Position numbers and translations under genes: made by a program
Notes under the pieces: generated by a model
What the model was told of the DNA's origin: nothing
Databases searched by the model: none
The model's input: only the letters and a program-made list of their open reading frames with translations
Origin: Hippopus hippopus
Taxonomy: Eukaryota > Mollusca > Bivalvia > Cardiida > Cardiidae
Direction of reading: 5' to 3'
Length of the DNA: 64,000 nucleotides
Assembly (NCBI GenBank): GCA_946811185.2
Contig: OX328105.1
Span: forward strand, 44,764,845-44,828,844
Shown here: positions 41,358-51,799 of the stretch, piece by piece
How the letters are laid out: each line of letters begins with the position of its first letter
Numbering within the stretch: position 1 is the stretch's first letter

Positions 41358-41585
41358 TTAACCCTTTACCAAAGGAAAAAATTGTAGACTTTTCCAAATT
41401 CAAAGCAGACAAGATACATGTATCAAAAGTAGCCCAGAAACTAAAGTTTGTCTTTGAAAGGCTAGAAAACATTGTGGGAAAAGGAGAAAATGCTGGTTAC
41501 CAGCATTTTCTCCTTTTCCAACAATGTTTTCACAAGGCTTTTCCCTCACGGTCGTAAAACTCGGGACTGTGTGATGAAGGGTTAA
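41358..41585 (+). mobile_element. TTAA-A MITE, both TTAA ends present
   Basis: TTAA at 41358-41361 and 41582-41585, 228 bp. CCCTTTACCAAAGGAA to TGTGTGATGAAGGG. Core GCTGGTTACCAGC. The left flank is rearranged around GCAGACAAGATACATG. Confidence 0.88.
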
Positions 41586-41795
41586 GGCCATGTCAAAAAA
41601 TTCAAACTGATTTCCATTCTATTAACTTTCAACTTCGTGCAGACGTACTTAAAGACCTTGCCAACGATTTGGCAAACATTATGGCAGTTGTAGAAATAAT
41701 AAAAGAAACGAGCAATTTTTGCCACGATGTTTTTCTTCGATCGCTCCTGATTGTAATCGCATACCTATCTAAATATACGATTAATTCTTAATCTA

Positions 41796-41975
41796 GCGGT
41801 CCTTTGTGGCTAAGTGGTAAATTGTAGGAACCTTGAGGCTCTGGGTTCGAGCCTCACTTGAAGCATTGGGTCGTTTGTGGGATAGTCCATGGGCAAGACG
41901 CTTCAGAGACCTAGCCTAGTACTGGTGAAATCCGGGACACACTTGAATATGAGCGCTATCGTCAATATAATTTCG
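41796..41975 (+). repeat. tRNA-derived SINE, 3' tail missing
   Basis: A box TGGCTAAGTGGTAA, B box GGGTTCGAGCC, then GGGCAAGACGCTTCAGAGAC and TAGTACTGGTGAAATCC. Breaks off before the AATC tail. Confidence 0.75.
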
Positions 41976-42117
41976 CCATGATCAAGAGAAGGCCTTTAAA
42001 ACGAATAATAGAACAGGATCAGACAGCGAAGGATATGAAAATTGATCTTTGATTCACAATTACAGATAGACTATTTGTACGACACTTTAGAAACCTCCAT
42101 AAAAATTGTGGTTATAA

Positions 42118-42385
42118 TATGGCCTGCAATACGCGAAAAGCGGCATTCGGACATTTGCGTAAAGTGTCGTCTCGGATCAGCCTGCGCAGTCCGCGTAGGC
42201 TAATCCGAAACGACACTTTCCGTTTTTATGTAATTCTCTGTTTTGCGCAAGTCTACTGAAGAACAAAATCCTATGCAGACGTAAAGTGCCGTCTCGGATT
42301 AGCCTGCGCGGACTGCGCAGGCTGATCCGAGACGACACTTTACGCAAATGTCCGAATGTCCCTTTTCGCTTGTTGCAAACCATAT
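42118..42385. mobile_element. Family D two-hairpin MITE, opposite orientation to the others
   Basis: ATATGGCCTGCAATACGCG to GTTGCAAACCATAT. The spacer reads CCGTTTTTATGTAATTCTCT and CAAGTCTACTG, i.e. the complement of the spacer in the other three copies. It touches the left end of a family C element. Confidence 0.82.
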
Positions 42386-42387
42386 TT

Positions 42388-42627
42388 GAGCCACGGTAAG
42401 GCAAAAGGTGACTTAATGTATCTCCGTGATGCATTGTACCAAGCAAGTCATCACATAATTATGGATCCATTACCTCCAATTGTCCAACAACTGACTGAAT
42501 CCTGAGGAGGAATGGTCCTTTGACATGCTAACAATTTACCAAAAGCAAAAAGTATCGACACAGGCCAGCCTGCGCGGACATTTTGCAAATGCATCGAGCA
42601 CCCTTTTCACAGAGCACGGCTCGTTTA
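42388..42627 (-). mobile_element. Family C MITE with half the hairpin deleted
   Basis: TTGAGCCACGGTAAGGC to TCACAGAGCACGGCTC. The stem stops at AGCCTGCGCGGAC and jumps to ATTTTGCAAATGC. Confidence 0.75.
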
Positions 42628-42861
42628 ATTGTTCCTTTCTGTCTGAGACCAAAGGAATCAAACAGAAAAAAAAAATGAGTTTATAGCAACATTTTAGATC
42701 AAAATTAGACTGTACAGAACGTGGAGTTTGTAATACTTATTTACAACGATCTGGCAAAACTACCCTAAAATTGCAGCGAGAGTTTCAAGTCTTTCTCTCA
42801 CTAAACTGCAACGATAGAGTTTCAAGTCTTTCTCTAACTGAAATATAAGAGATTTAAATGT

Positions 42862-43190
42862 TAAAGGCCCACTATCTGCCAAATGTAAGCAATTCGAGGG
42901 TCAAATTGTAGACAAATTTGATTCATGCCATTAAAAAGTAGCCTATGTAAATTATCACGAGTCTGATAATGTGTTATAGTGCAACCTGTCAAAGTTCAGC
43001 TGCTGGCAGAAAAATATATCGCAGAACTTGAACAAAAGTTGCCAGTTTTTGTTCTAGTTCTAAAATACATTTTTCGTCCAGTGACTGGAACTTTGACAGA
43101 TATCACATTATCAGACTCATGATAATATCCATACTTCTAGATGGTATGACTTTTTGTCTTTAATTTTACATACAAATTATTTACATTTCG
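42862..43190. mobile_element. Family E MITE, copy 4
   Basis: Left end TTAAAGGCCCACTATCTGCC. Inverted arms TATCACGAGTCTGATAATGT and CATTATCAGACTCATGATA. Centre GTTGCCAGTTTTTGTTCTAG. Right terminus worn. Confidence 0.75.
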
Positions 43191-43739
43191 TAGGTAGTCG
43201 ACCTTTAGATAAAATATTGACACCATCGTTAGTCTGCACGCTTTTGTTCACAGAATAAACTCAAATTCAGTCTGCAAAGAAAAGAGAGTTTATTATTGAT
43301 ACTTGTGGCAACGGGCCAAACAGTCAGTGCAACAGTAAGGTGGCTTCAGTCGTTCATCTGGCGGGTAGTAATATCTAGTAACAGTATCTGGATGATTATG
43401 TTGCCAATTTTAATCACTCAAAATTGTCCTGTAACTCATTAACTGCTTCAAATAACTTTTATTTCAGCTGAAAAGGTTTTTTGAAAATATTGAGGCGAAT
43501 GAGTAAGATAATTTCTTTTTTTTTTTTCGTCACAACGTTTACGTTTGTATGTGTGTATTAAAGGGGCATATTTAGTTTTAGTAATATATCGTAAATCAAA
43601 ATGTCTCGTTAAAAACACCAATATATACAACTACATCTATTTTTCTTTGCAAACGTAGGCTATAGCAACTGTATGGTTACAGTTAGTAAAGAGGTGCAAT
43701 TTTGGGCGTTGGATAACGGGATGGTCGTTTAGCAATAGG

Positions 43740-44165
43740 AAACTACGTCTATTTTTATTATATCAGATATGACGTCATTATAGGCCTACTAATTTTAATA
43801 CGAATCTTCGTAATCGACGCGTGTTATTGATTATGTGACATTCCCAAAATTATCTGCGAAACTCTAATATGAAATCTAAACAAATGCAACGCATGCGAGT
43901 GTCAGCGCTTGGCTGCAGTTGCTTGAATTTCAGTGAAAATTTTAAGTCGAAAAAGGGGTAAAACTGTGTCAAAAATACTTTTGATGGTTACCAGTTCTTG
44001 TTGTATGGCTTCCCGTTTGATAGTTAACAACACTAGTCCAAGTTTGAAGTGAATATATTTAGTAATAACAGAGATATTAAAAATGGTAAGTTTTTGCACG
44101 ACGACGGGTTACGACAATACCACGACGTTTTCTTCGAAAACAGTGGAGCTAAAGGTACATTAAGA
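43740..44165 (-). repeat. Family M fragment (reversed) followed by the 27945-type repeat
   Basis: TCAGATATGACGTCATTAT, TACGAATCTTCGTAATC, GACGCGTG and ATTATGTGACATTCC are the complement of family M. From 43930 the sequence matches 27945-28145 in direct orientation, including ACTAGTCCAAGTTTGAAGTG. Confidence 0.5.
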
Positions 44166-44189
44166 GGCTCAATAGCCCGTTAAGCAAAT

Positions 44190-44650
44190 ATCATGGAAAT
44201 TCTTTCTCCCTTTCTTTATGCTTTTTCCATTTACTGATTTATGGCAGTTATCACCATACTAAGTTCAGTGATGAATAAGGTTTCTTTTAAATTTGATGCA
44301 ATAATGATGAGCTATTATCTATTATAAATCAGTTCACTTGATGAAAAAATAAAAAAAATAAAGATAATGACAATGATAATAATAATAAGAAGAAGATGCA
44401 CTTTTTGCTGCTGTATTTGGTAAATTGAAAAGCTGTTAAATTGAGAGATATGTTCAAAAGTAATACATGTAGACGTATTTTTTATACGCAAAACACAACA
44501 GAACCGTTGTTACTATGGATGGATTCGCTCTATCCTATTGACGGTTGATAAATTCAGTCCATACAAATGTCAGATTTTTTTTTAATTTTCGAGATACAGA
44601 TTTTGTCAACGTTTATACTACATAGTATCATAAAGATTTTCTAAAGTTTA
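44190..44650. other. Intronic, no feature recognised
   Basis: AT-rich with short (AATA)/(GATA)-like drift near 44345-44400. No splice-flanked frame noticed. Confidence 0.4.
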
Positions 44651-44655
44651 CTTTC

Positions 44656-44795
44656 AGTATGGTAACCAACATTTTCATCTTTTCCCGCACTGTTTGCTAT
44701 CTTATCAGGGAACTACAGCTCAGTAGTACTAATTTTCTGTCTGCAGTTGCTTTCAGTTTGGAAGTCAACAAATTTCTTGTCTGGAAATGAGTTAA
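44656..44795 (-). mobile_element. TTAA-A right-half fragment
   Basis: ATGGTAACCAACATTTTCAT, CCCGCACTGTTTGCTATC, TTCTGTCTGCAGTTGCTTTC and TCTTGTCTGGAAATGAGTTAA. Confidence 0.65.
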
Positions 44796-45663
44796 TTTAT
44801 AGCATGACGAAAACAATTATCCGCATAATCGTACACGTAATTGTAACCATGATTGGTCGACTCTTACAAGTGTTATGTCCCTTTGATTTCTTCCATTGGT
44901 CCAGCAACAATTTAAAGCAATCGGTAAGAAATTTTCATTGGAGTGTGTCAGTTCTATTCGGATTTCAGATTTGTTTAAGTAAATTTAAAACAATTCTTGA
45001 AGGGATATGTACTATGTATACTTCTGGCGTTTTCCTGTAACACATACCTCTTGCTTACCTATAAAAGTCAGTACATAAAAGTGCGTTTTACTGTTTCAGA
45101 ACTAAGTGTAAGTGTTTACATTTTGCCCTTTTTTATGAATATAAGAAACAAACTGAACCAATAATAATAATAGTATTGAGGATGATGATGAAAAGGATGG
45201 GGATGATGATGATGAAATTTATATTTAGACAAATCAATCCGAAATTGTCTAAATGCAAGCTATAGGTCAACACACAATAGTTATTATTAAACTTAAAAGA
45301 TATTTGGTTTTATACTTTCAACAGCATTAAATTTCTAAGTGCCATGTTTTAACTGTGAGTATTGTATTCTATCATAGTGAAAACACTGCATATTTCGATC
45401 GATTTGAGTCAAACCAACGATGAAAAATCAATTTGATAAATTAACTTCGCCACCTGACTAGAAATGAGCACCATTTGTAAAGATCTGTAATTTTATTAGG
45501 TTCTAAATATCTTTGGAAGAGCTATTTAAATCGTTAATTTAAAAGTGGTCATTTCAATTTAATGGTCACTTGTGGTCATTTTGTCCGCCCCAACTGTTAG
45601 ATGTCCTTTTCCAGACACTGATCGAAGATATCAACAGATAAACCGGGTCACCGTGTCCTGCTG

Positions 45664-45800
45664 TTAAATGGGTCTTGTTTATCCCTGCAGTTGGTGCAGT
45701 TTTTCGCCCCGCGACTACTGGAAATTTTTGTTGGACATTGTAGTTCAAGATCAGAACGTGAGTCTGATCTTGAATCTGTTCTGTCCGACACGGTGAGATT
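45664..45800. repeat. TTAA-B' hairpin fragment
   Basis: ACATTGTAGTTCAAGATCAG and CTGATCTTGAATCTGTTCTG, then TCCGACACGGTGAGA. A similar ending, GGTGAGATC, occurs at 33200 and 46070. Confidence 0.5.
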
Positions 45801-46011
45801 TTTCAAAAGAACAGAACTCTGAAACTTCAAATTTTGAGTTTTACCATATGCAGGAAGTTTTTATTTAATCTATATGGTAGTTTTGAGGTTAAGATTCTCC
45901 CATTAAAGAGTCATCCGAAGAGAAAGAATACACAATATTTACGGTATTTACGGGAGAATCAATCCGGGAAATACTTTATTTGGGCATTTACCTGTTGTAA
46001 TCGTCAAACAT

Positions 46012-46092
46012 GTTTTAAACAAAGTTTATGCGCTTTTACGGACGGTTTAGATCAAGATCGGACTGCAAAGGGTGAGATCTGCTGTGTCTGAC
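46012..46092. repeat. TTAA-B' hairpin fragment, one arm
   Basis: GGACGGTTTAGATCAAGATC then GGACTGCAAAGGGTGAGATC; the second arm is missing. Confidence 0.45.
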
Positions 46093-46099
46093 ATTTGAA

Positions 46100-47580
46100 A
46101 AAAAAAAAAACTTTTTGCTCCACATGTAACAATAGATAGATGAAAATACAAGCTGAAATACATGTATAGCCTTAAAGTTACAATCGAGGGCCATTTTTCA
46201 CGAAATGGAAATGTACTTTTCCCTTACTAAGCAGTCCAAAGCTAAACTGGCGGCTTCCAGCCAATCAGTGTGAACCAACCCAAATATACTAGTTAAAGGC
46301 GGAAAATGTCACTTTGCATTCAGTTATTTCAGGAATTATTATCGACGGCTAAATTAAGTTTTTATTTACATTTCTATTCTCTTTTTTGCTGATATTTTAC
46401 ATTTTAAATAACGGACGAGTTTCACATAATTATTACGCAAGTTTTGTAATAGGCAGATGATTTTCTTTGCAAGTAGCTTTTATACATATAAACAATAGAT
46501 ATTGCAAGAAAGAAAGAATAGCTTAAGAATCAATTGACATTCCTAACTAAAAGGGAAAACCAACGAGTTGCTTGAATAATCTAGTATATAACTCCATTGG
46601 TAAATACGATTCGTAATTTACAGAGGAAAACATGCAGATCTATTTCTGTGTGGAAGAAAAACAATGCATGCATGACAGTCTATCGTCAAAATTGTACAAA
46701 TACCCATATTTATTTAAATGAATATATACAATAACCTCACATCAAAACAATTTAAATGAATATATACAATAACCTCACATCAAAACAACTCGTGCGATGC
46801 AGACAGTGCAGTTCTGAGACAGCATATTCTCCTAGGACAATCTGACAAACAAGTCTCGAGTGCATGTATCGGAACCAAACTTGGTGGAGGGTTGAATGTA
46901 TATTCCCAAGGTAAACTGTTGAGTTTATTTTCTTTTATTATTTAGGTCTGATCTGAAGTCGAGAAATCGCGTGGCATTGTCGATCAACTTCTCGACAAAA
47001 TTTAACTTGAAGTAAACTGTTCCCGTTAGATATCTCCCGTAACCGTCCGACAGACCCTCTATTTTACCGTGTTAAAAATGCATTTGACCCATCCTTGTTA
47101 TGCAATAACATATATACCGTTACTAACGGAATAGTTACTAACGGAACACTGCTTTTAAAAAAAAAGCCTTCGTAATTCCTCGTGTTTTTCTGCATATATT
47201 TCTATTTTCACTTTGTATGCGAGTGGAAATTAGCAGACTTTGTTTAGACTTTCTAGAAAAAAAAAAAAAAGATGCAAAAACTAAATCTGGTTTAATGGCC
47301 CTTAAGAATGTAAAATTAAGAACTTTGCGACTACAAGGGGTAATTGTTCGTGATTAGCAAAATCTCCCCTTTACGAATAGTTTTCGTCTGATGCAAGTTG
47401 TTTGCAGAAAGAAACTGTGTTTGATTTGAATGGAACTTTTATTCGAAACTTGAAATTTATCATGATTTTTATAAGCGCTTCGTGTTAACATACTAAATGA
47501 TATTTAGGCAATTTTCTTTGAATTTTTTGCTCATTGCACGTGTTTGTATTTTGAACGTGTGTCAAACTTTCGAGACAACC
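46100..47580. other. Low-repeat stretch of the Gbx intron
   Basis: Contains a perfect 38-bp tandem duplication at 46713-46788, and GTTACTAACGGAATA repeated twice near 47120. Otherwise it is unique-looking, with GATTGGCTGGAAG-type (reverse CCAAT) sequence near 46255. Candidate for regulatory DNA by absence of repeats only. Confidence 0.35.
46713..46788 (+). repeat. Perfect 38-bp tandem duplication
   Basis: TTTAAATGAATATATACAAT through CATCAAAACAA occurs at 46713-46750 and again at 46751-46788 without a mismatch, so it is recent. Confidence 0.95.
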
Positions 47581-47596
47581 CTTTCCTTTTCAATAC

Positions 47597-47712
47597 TACT
47601 ACTACTACTACAAGTACTACTCCTACTACTACTGCTACTACTAATACTTATAATAATAATAATAACAATAAATTCTTAATAATAAATAAATAAATACATA
47701 AATAAATAAAAA
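47597..47712. repeat. (CTA)n and (AATA)n microsatellite
   Basis: ACTACTACTACTACTACAAG runs then TAATAATAATAAC and AATAAATAAATAAATAC. The hydrophobic plus-strand frame ending here reflects the repeat. Confidence 0.9.
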
Positions 47713-47785
47713 AAAGTGCAAGCTCAAATCAAACGAAAGAATGTCGATATATGAGGCCTTTTGCTCCTACATTTTGATCGCGATT

Positions 47786-48005
47786 GTTCATTGATTCAAT
47801 GTTTTACGTCGCTTTCAAAATTATTTCAGTCATTTCACGGCGAAAGCGCACATATTCATGAATATCCTGGATTTCACAAGTCCTAAGCTGAGGCTCTGAA
47901 GTGTATTGCCCAGGGACACTCACAAGAAAACCCTAGTGCTTTCGGTTAGGCTCGAGCCCGGGGCTCCCAGGTTACGAGGCCAGCACCCCATTATGACTGA
48001 AAAAT
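47786..48005 (-). repeat. tRNA-derived SINE, near full length
   Basis: The minus strand has B box CCGGGCTCGAGCC, body GTGAGTGTCCCTGGGCAATA, and end GAAATAATTTTGAAAGCGAC with a short ATTGAATCAATGAAC tail. Confidence 0.7.
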
Positions 48006-48227
48006 TAAAGCAGTTTTAATGGTTATGACTATTTGGAAATTACATCCTGTATCCACTCTTTAACTCTAAAACCAGTTTGCAGTGGACTGTTTTCAAAATA
48101 TAATTGTAAAAATGGATTAATCAAAATTAATTAAATTGAGCCCGACAACACTGTGACAAAATGAGACATTGCTCATTACAAATGGAAGTTAATCTGTCGA
48201 TGGACGGAAAACTGATTCATACTAGTA

Positions 48228-48451
48228 AGGTCATGCTCTGTTAGGGTGATTTAATGCATCTTCAAAAAGTATCGACTTGGGACTGCGCAGGCTGACCTGA
48301 ATCGAAACTTTCTGCTAACGGTCAATTTTCTGCAGATCAAAGAACCATTCTACCTCCTCTCAGACAAAATGGATGCATTTAATGCAACGGCTAGCTTGGT
48401 ATAATACTTTACAAAGTTGCATTAAACCCCCTTTCTCAAAGCGCCGCTCAT
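48228..48451 (+). mobile_element. Family C MITE, hairpin half deleted
   Basis: GGTCATGCTCTGTTAGGGTG to TCTCAAAGCGCCGCTC. The left stem is reduced to GTATCGACTTGGGACTGCGC. Confidence 0.72.
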
Positions 48452-48599
48452 TTACCTTAGCACTCACTTATCATAATTTCGAAAATTTTAAACTGTCATA
48501 TACATGTTTTAATTCGACTTTGAAAGACTAATGAATAACAAACTAACTGTAAATTTTTTATGCAATGAATTCGACTACTTCATCACGCAGCTTAAATTG

Positions 48600-48715
48600 T
48601 GTAATTGATTGGATGGTGTTTTACGCTACTTTCAACATTAGTTCAGGTATAGAACGGCATCAGCTCACATACTCATATATGTCCTGGTTTCACAGTACAT
48701 GTACATGAATTAGTG
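48600..48715 (-). repeat. SINE 3' end fragment
   Basis: Tail side AATTGATTGGATGGTGTTTT, then ATTAGTTCAGGTATAGAACG and ATATGTCCTGGTTTCAC. The head is missing. Confidence 0.6.
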
Positions 48716-48729
48716 GTTCCTACTTTTTG

Positions 48730-49720
48730 GTAAAACAAACCTATCAATTTTCTGCCTGAACAATTAAATCTCCTTTAAAGGGTGCTCCTCAGATGTTCAT
48801 AATCAAGCTTAATAAAAAACAAATGTTTTATTACTCAATTTTGTAAAATAATAGCTGGCTCAATCATCAATGAATAAGAAAGAGAAGCCCAAGAAATATA
48901 CTTTTTTAATGATATTTCCTTAACTGGGTACCCTAGCTTCTTAAGGCATACTTAGATTTCGCACCAGAATTTTGCAATGGCTTGTGACGTCATTTCTGAT
49001 ACCATAAAATAGACGGAGTTCCGGATTGCAGACCCACCGGCCCTTTGTATTAAATTAAATCGTCACTTTTTTCTTACCAATGCAGAGATGAACTTATAAT
49101 TAATACAAAACAGTTATATCATGAGACAGAGCTACCAGCTTCAATAATGTCCCTATGTAGTCAGCCGTTTCCTGGAAATTTTATCTAATTGGTCAAATTC
49201 TTGTAGCTTTCAATTTCTCAAGAGCCGATATTAAAGTCAGATACTGACCAACTAGAATACTGTATCACCAGAATCATTACCACTTGTGTTTATTATCAAA
49301 CCAAAAGCCTGTAATTCAAAACTCCAAATTTTTACAGATTCTGCGTTTCTGTGTCGCTGTTTACGCATTTTTCTTTTATTTTCTTCTAAATGCTGATAGA
49401 CAAAACTTTTGTATAAAAATTAAAAAGATGCACTATGCAGACTATCCATTCTCAATGGATAGCGCTGATCTTTGATCCAGCTACCTGTAAATGAACTTGA
49501 GTTACATCTGAAGTTATCAAAAGGGGGGAATAAATCTCTTTTCACATGCCAGCCAGATCCACTGTTTTAATTGCTTTAGAGATACGTTTAACTAGCTGAA
49601 ATAATGTGGAAATGGCTGACTCTATACCTAACAGCTCTGTATGATCAGCTACTTTTCAGTATATGTCAGTGTTTTACTGGAAATTCTGATTCATGACAAA
49701 AATTCTAAAAATGCCTCGAA
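48730..49720. other. Intronic; family M-like phrases, otherwise unassigned
   Basis: TTTCCTTAACTGGGTACCCT near 48925 and GCTTGTGACGTCATTTCTGA near 48980 recall family M. The rest is unplaced. Confidence 0.4.
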
Positions 49721-49725
49721 AAGAC

Positions 49726-49992
49726 TTAAGCGAAGTAATTCAATGAAACTTTCAAGACGATATTAAAAACCCAAATGTTGCTATTTCAAAGTTATTTTTA
49801 TTTTATTTATTTATTCATTTATTTATTTATTTATTTTTTATTTATTATTTTTTTTTTTTTTTTTGGGGGGGGGGGAGATATCACATCAGATAGTGTACAT
49901 CCAAGATCAGACTACCCTTTATGTGCTGTCTGATTTTGACCTACTCTGTCCGCAAAAGGTCCTTGAGTCACGCTTAGTAGCCTTAGGGTTAA
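49726..49992 (+). mobile_element. TTAA-B MITE with an internal (TTTA)n expansion
   Basis: TTAA at 49726-49729 and 49989-49992. Between the AAAGTTATTTTT phrase and the hairpin lie about 60 bp of (TTTA)n, T15 and G12. The hairpin has diverged (CAGACTACCCTTTATGTGC). Confidence 0.82.
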
Positions 49993-50334
49993 AATCGAAT
50001 GAGTCTACAAGTTATAAGTATATTTTCACCATCCCTCTCCTTTATTTCTCTAAAATTCTTGAACACCATTACTCGTCGCCATGGCAATTAATTTACATAT
50101 CAAATTGAACATATATCTACAGTGAATAATTGCGGTAAAAATTAATGCGATTCTAAGTTATTTTCGTAAAATATAAAGGTAGAAATTTGGTGTTTGTACA
50201 TAATTAAAACACCTGCGAAACAGTAGTGACATAGCAACTCTGTAATCTTTTGTTTACACATTAAAAGCAACTGGTTTCCTCTATTAATCAGTGTCACATA
50301 GCTTTCATGAAAGAAATGTATTCTTTAAGTATTT

Positions 50335-50543
50335 ACAAGACAAAAAATTTCAGACTTATTCGAATTGAGCGCATTTGCAGACCCAAATGACTCAAATAAT
50401 GGGGTTTGTTTTGAAAGGATAGAAAACATTGTGGGAAAAGAAGAAAGTGCAGTCTAGCAGCATTTACTCTTTTTCCTACAGTGGTTTTAAAAACCTTCTT
50501 CCTCCAGATTGTTAAAATAAGAGATTGTTAAGTAAAGGGTTAA
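50335..50543 (+). mobile_element. TTAA-A MITE, diverged stem
   Basis: TTAAGTATTTACAAGAC to GATTGTTAAGTAAAGGGTTAA. Left arm AGAAAACATTGTGGGAAAAG is good; the right arm is worn to TTTTTCCTACAGTGG. Confidence 0.72.
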
Positions 50544-50585
50544 TTTAATACTCAAACCGCTTAAAAAAAAACGTGTACAAAACAA

Positions 50586-50785
50586 ATGAGCTATGCTCTG
50601 ACAAAGGGAGCTTACTGCATCCCCGTGATGCGTTATACTAAGCAAGTCATCACATAATTATGAATCCATAAAATCCATTTTGTCTTTCAACCAACTTATT
50701 CATGAGGTACACTGATCCTCTGCGCTGCAGAAAATTGACCTATAGCAAACAGTTTCGGCCTAAGGCAGCCTGCGCATAAAGTGCG
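50586..50785 (-). mobile_element. Family C MITE, right end lost in the hairpin
   Basis: AATGAGCTATGCTCTGAC, then GATGCGTTATACTAAGCAAG and CATAATTATGAATCC; ends at AGCCTGCGC. Confidence 0.7.
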
Positions 50786-51155
50786 GCACAACACTTCCAG
50801 TTTGGTCTGAGATCTACATTTATTAACCCAGCTGTTTTCAACGAAAACCTGAGGTAAAGTCAAACCTGTGTCATCGTCTGCGGCCTTAGTCATCGTGCAA
50901 AAACTTTGATGTTTTCTTATATCGTGATTACTGAGCGTCTTTGCTTCAAACTTGGGGCTAGATGTTCACTATCAAAAAGAGCAAATATAGAAGAAGGGCA
51001 GGTAATCTTCAAAATATTCTGACACAGTTATGCCCATTTTTCCGACTTTAAACTGTCACTTAAACGCATGTTAAATTAACTGAAGCCGAGTGTTAACATC
51101 TACATGAGCTGGTCCTATTAGATAAGCGGCGTTCTTGGAAAACCGGATTTAACCC

Positions 51156-51374
51156 TTAACCCGTTACCACACACAATCCCGAGTTTTAACGACCCTGACC
51201 AGGAAGGCTTTTGAAAACATTGTGGGAAATGAAGAAAATGCTGGTAACCAGCATTTTCTCCATTTCTCACAATAATTTCTATCCTAATCAAGACAAAAAT
51301 CATTCTTTGAGCTATATTTAATTTGTCGTCTGTAGATGGTCTAGTACAAATTTTGTCGTTTGGTAAAGAGTTAA
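51156..51374 (-). mobile_element. TTAA-A MITE, both TTAA ends present
   Basis: TTAA at 51156-51159 and 51371-51374. CCCGTTACCACACACAATCC to TCGTTTGGTAAAGAG. Core GCTGGTAACCAGC perfect. Confidence 0.87.
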
Positions 51375-51555
51375 ACTGCTAAATAAATGAAACATAAATT
51401 TATACTCAAGATAAACAAAGTTGACTTCACCGGAAAGAAAATATCATATCGGACAGCGTAAATCAAAGATCAGACTGCACGTTTTGTGAAGCCTGATCAT
51501 GATTTACACTGTCCGCAAAAGGTCAATGAGTCGCACTTAGCAGCCCAAGGGTTTA
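51371..51555 (+). mobile_element. TTAA-B MITE, shares a TTAA with the previous element
   Basis: TTAAACTGCTAAATAAATG to TTAGCAGCCCAAGGGTTTA. Hairpin GTAAATCAAAGATCAGACTG with CCTGATCATGATTTACACTG. Confidence 0.8.
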
Positions 51556-51788
51556 TACATCTCCGTGATGCATTATACCAAACAAGCCATAACTTAATTA
51601 TGTATCTGTAAAACCTGTTTTGTTTAACAACCGACTGAATCACGAGGTAGAATGGTCCTGCGACATTTGGAAAATAACCCATAACACATAGTTTCCAACC
51701 AGGTCAGTTCAAGCTGACTGTGCAGGCTGAAATGGATAGATACATTTTGCAGATGCATCAAACGCCCTTTTCGAAGACTATGGCTCAT
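51549..51788 (-). mobile_element. Family C MITE, left end replaced by the TTAA-B end
   Basis: Starts inside the family at TTTATACATCTCCGTGATGC and ends CCTTTTCGAAGACTATGGCTC. Three families are thus packed without spacer from 51156 to 51788. Confidence 0.72.
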
Positions 51789-51799
51789 TTTTTTTGCGA

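Noticed and set aside
50696..50893. 65-codon minus-strand frame starting MTKAADDDTG
   Set aside because: It has a proper ATG and possible donors, but runs into the truncated family C element and no second exon was found.
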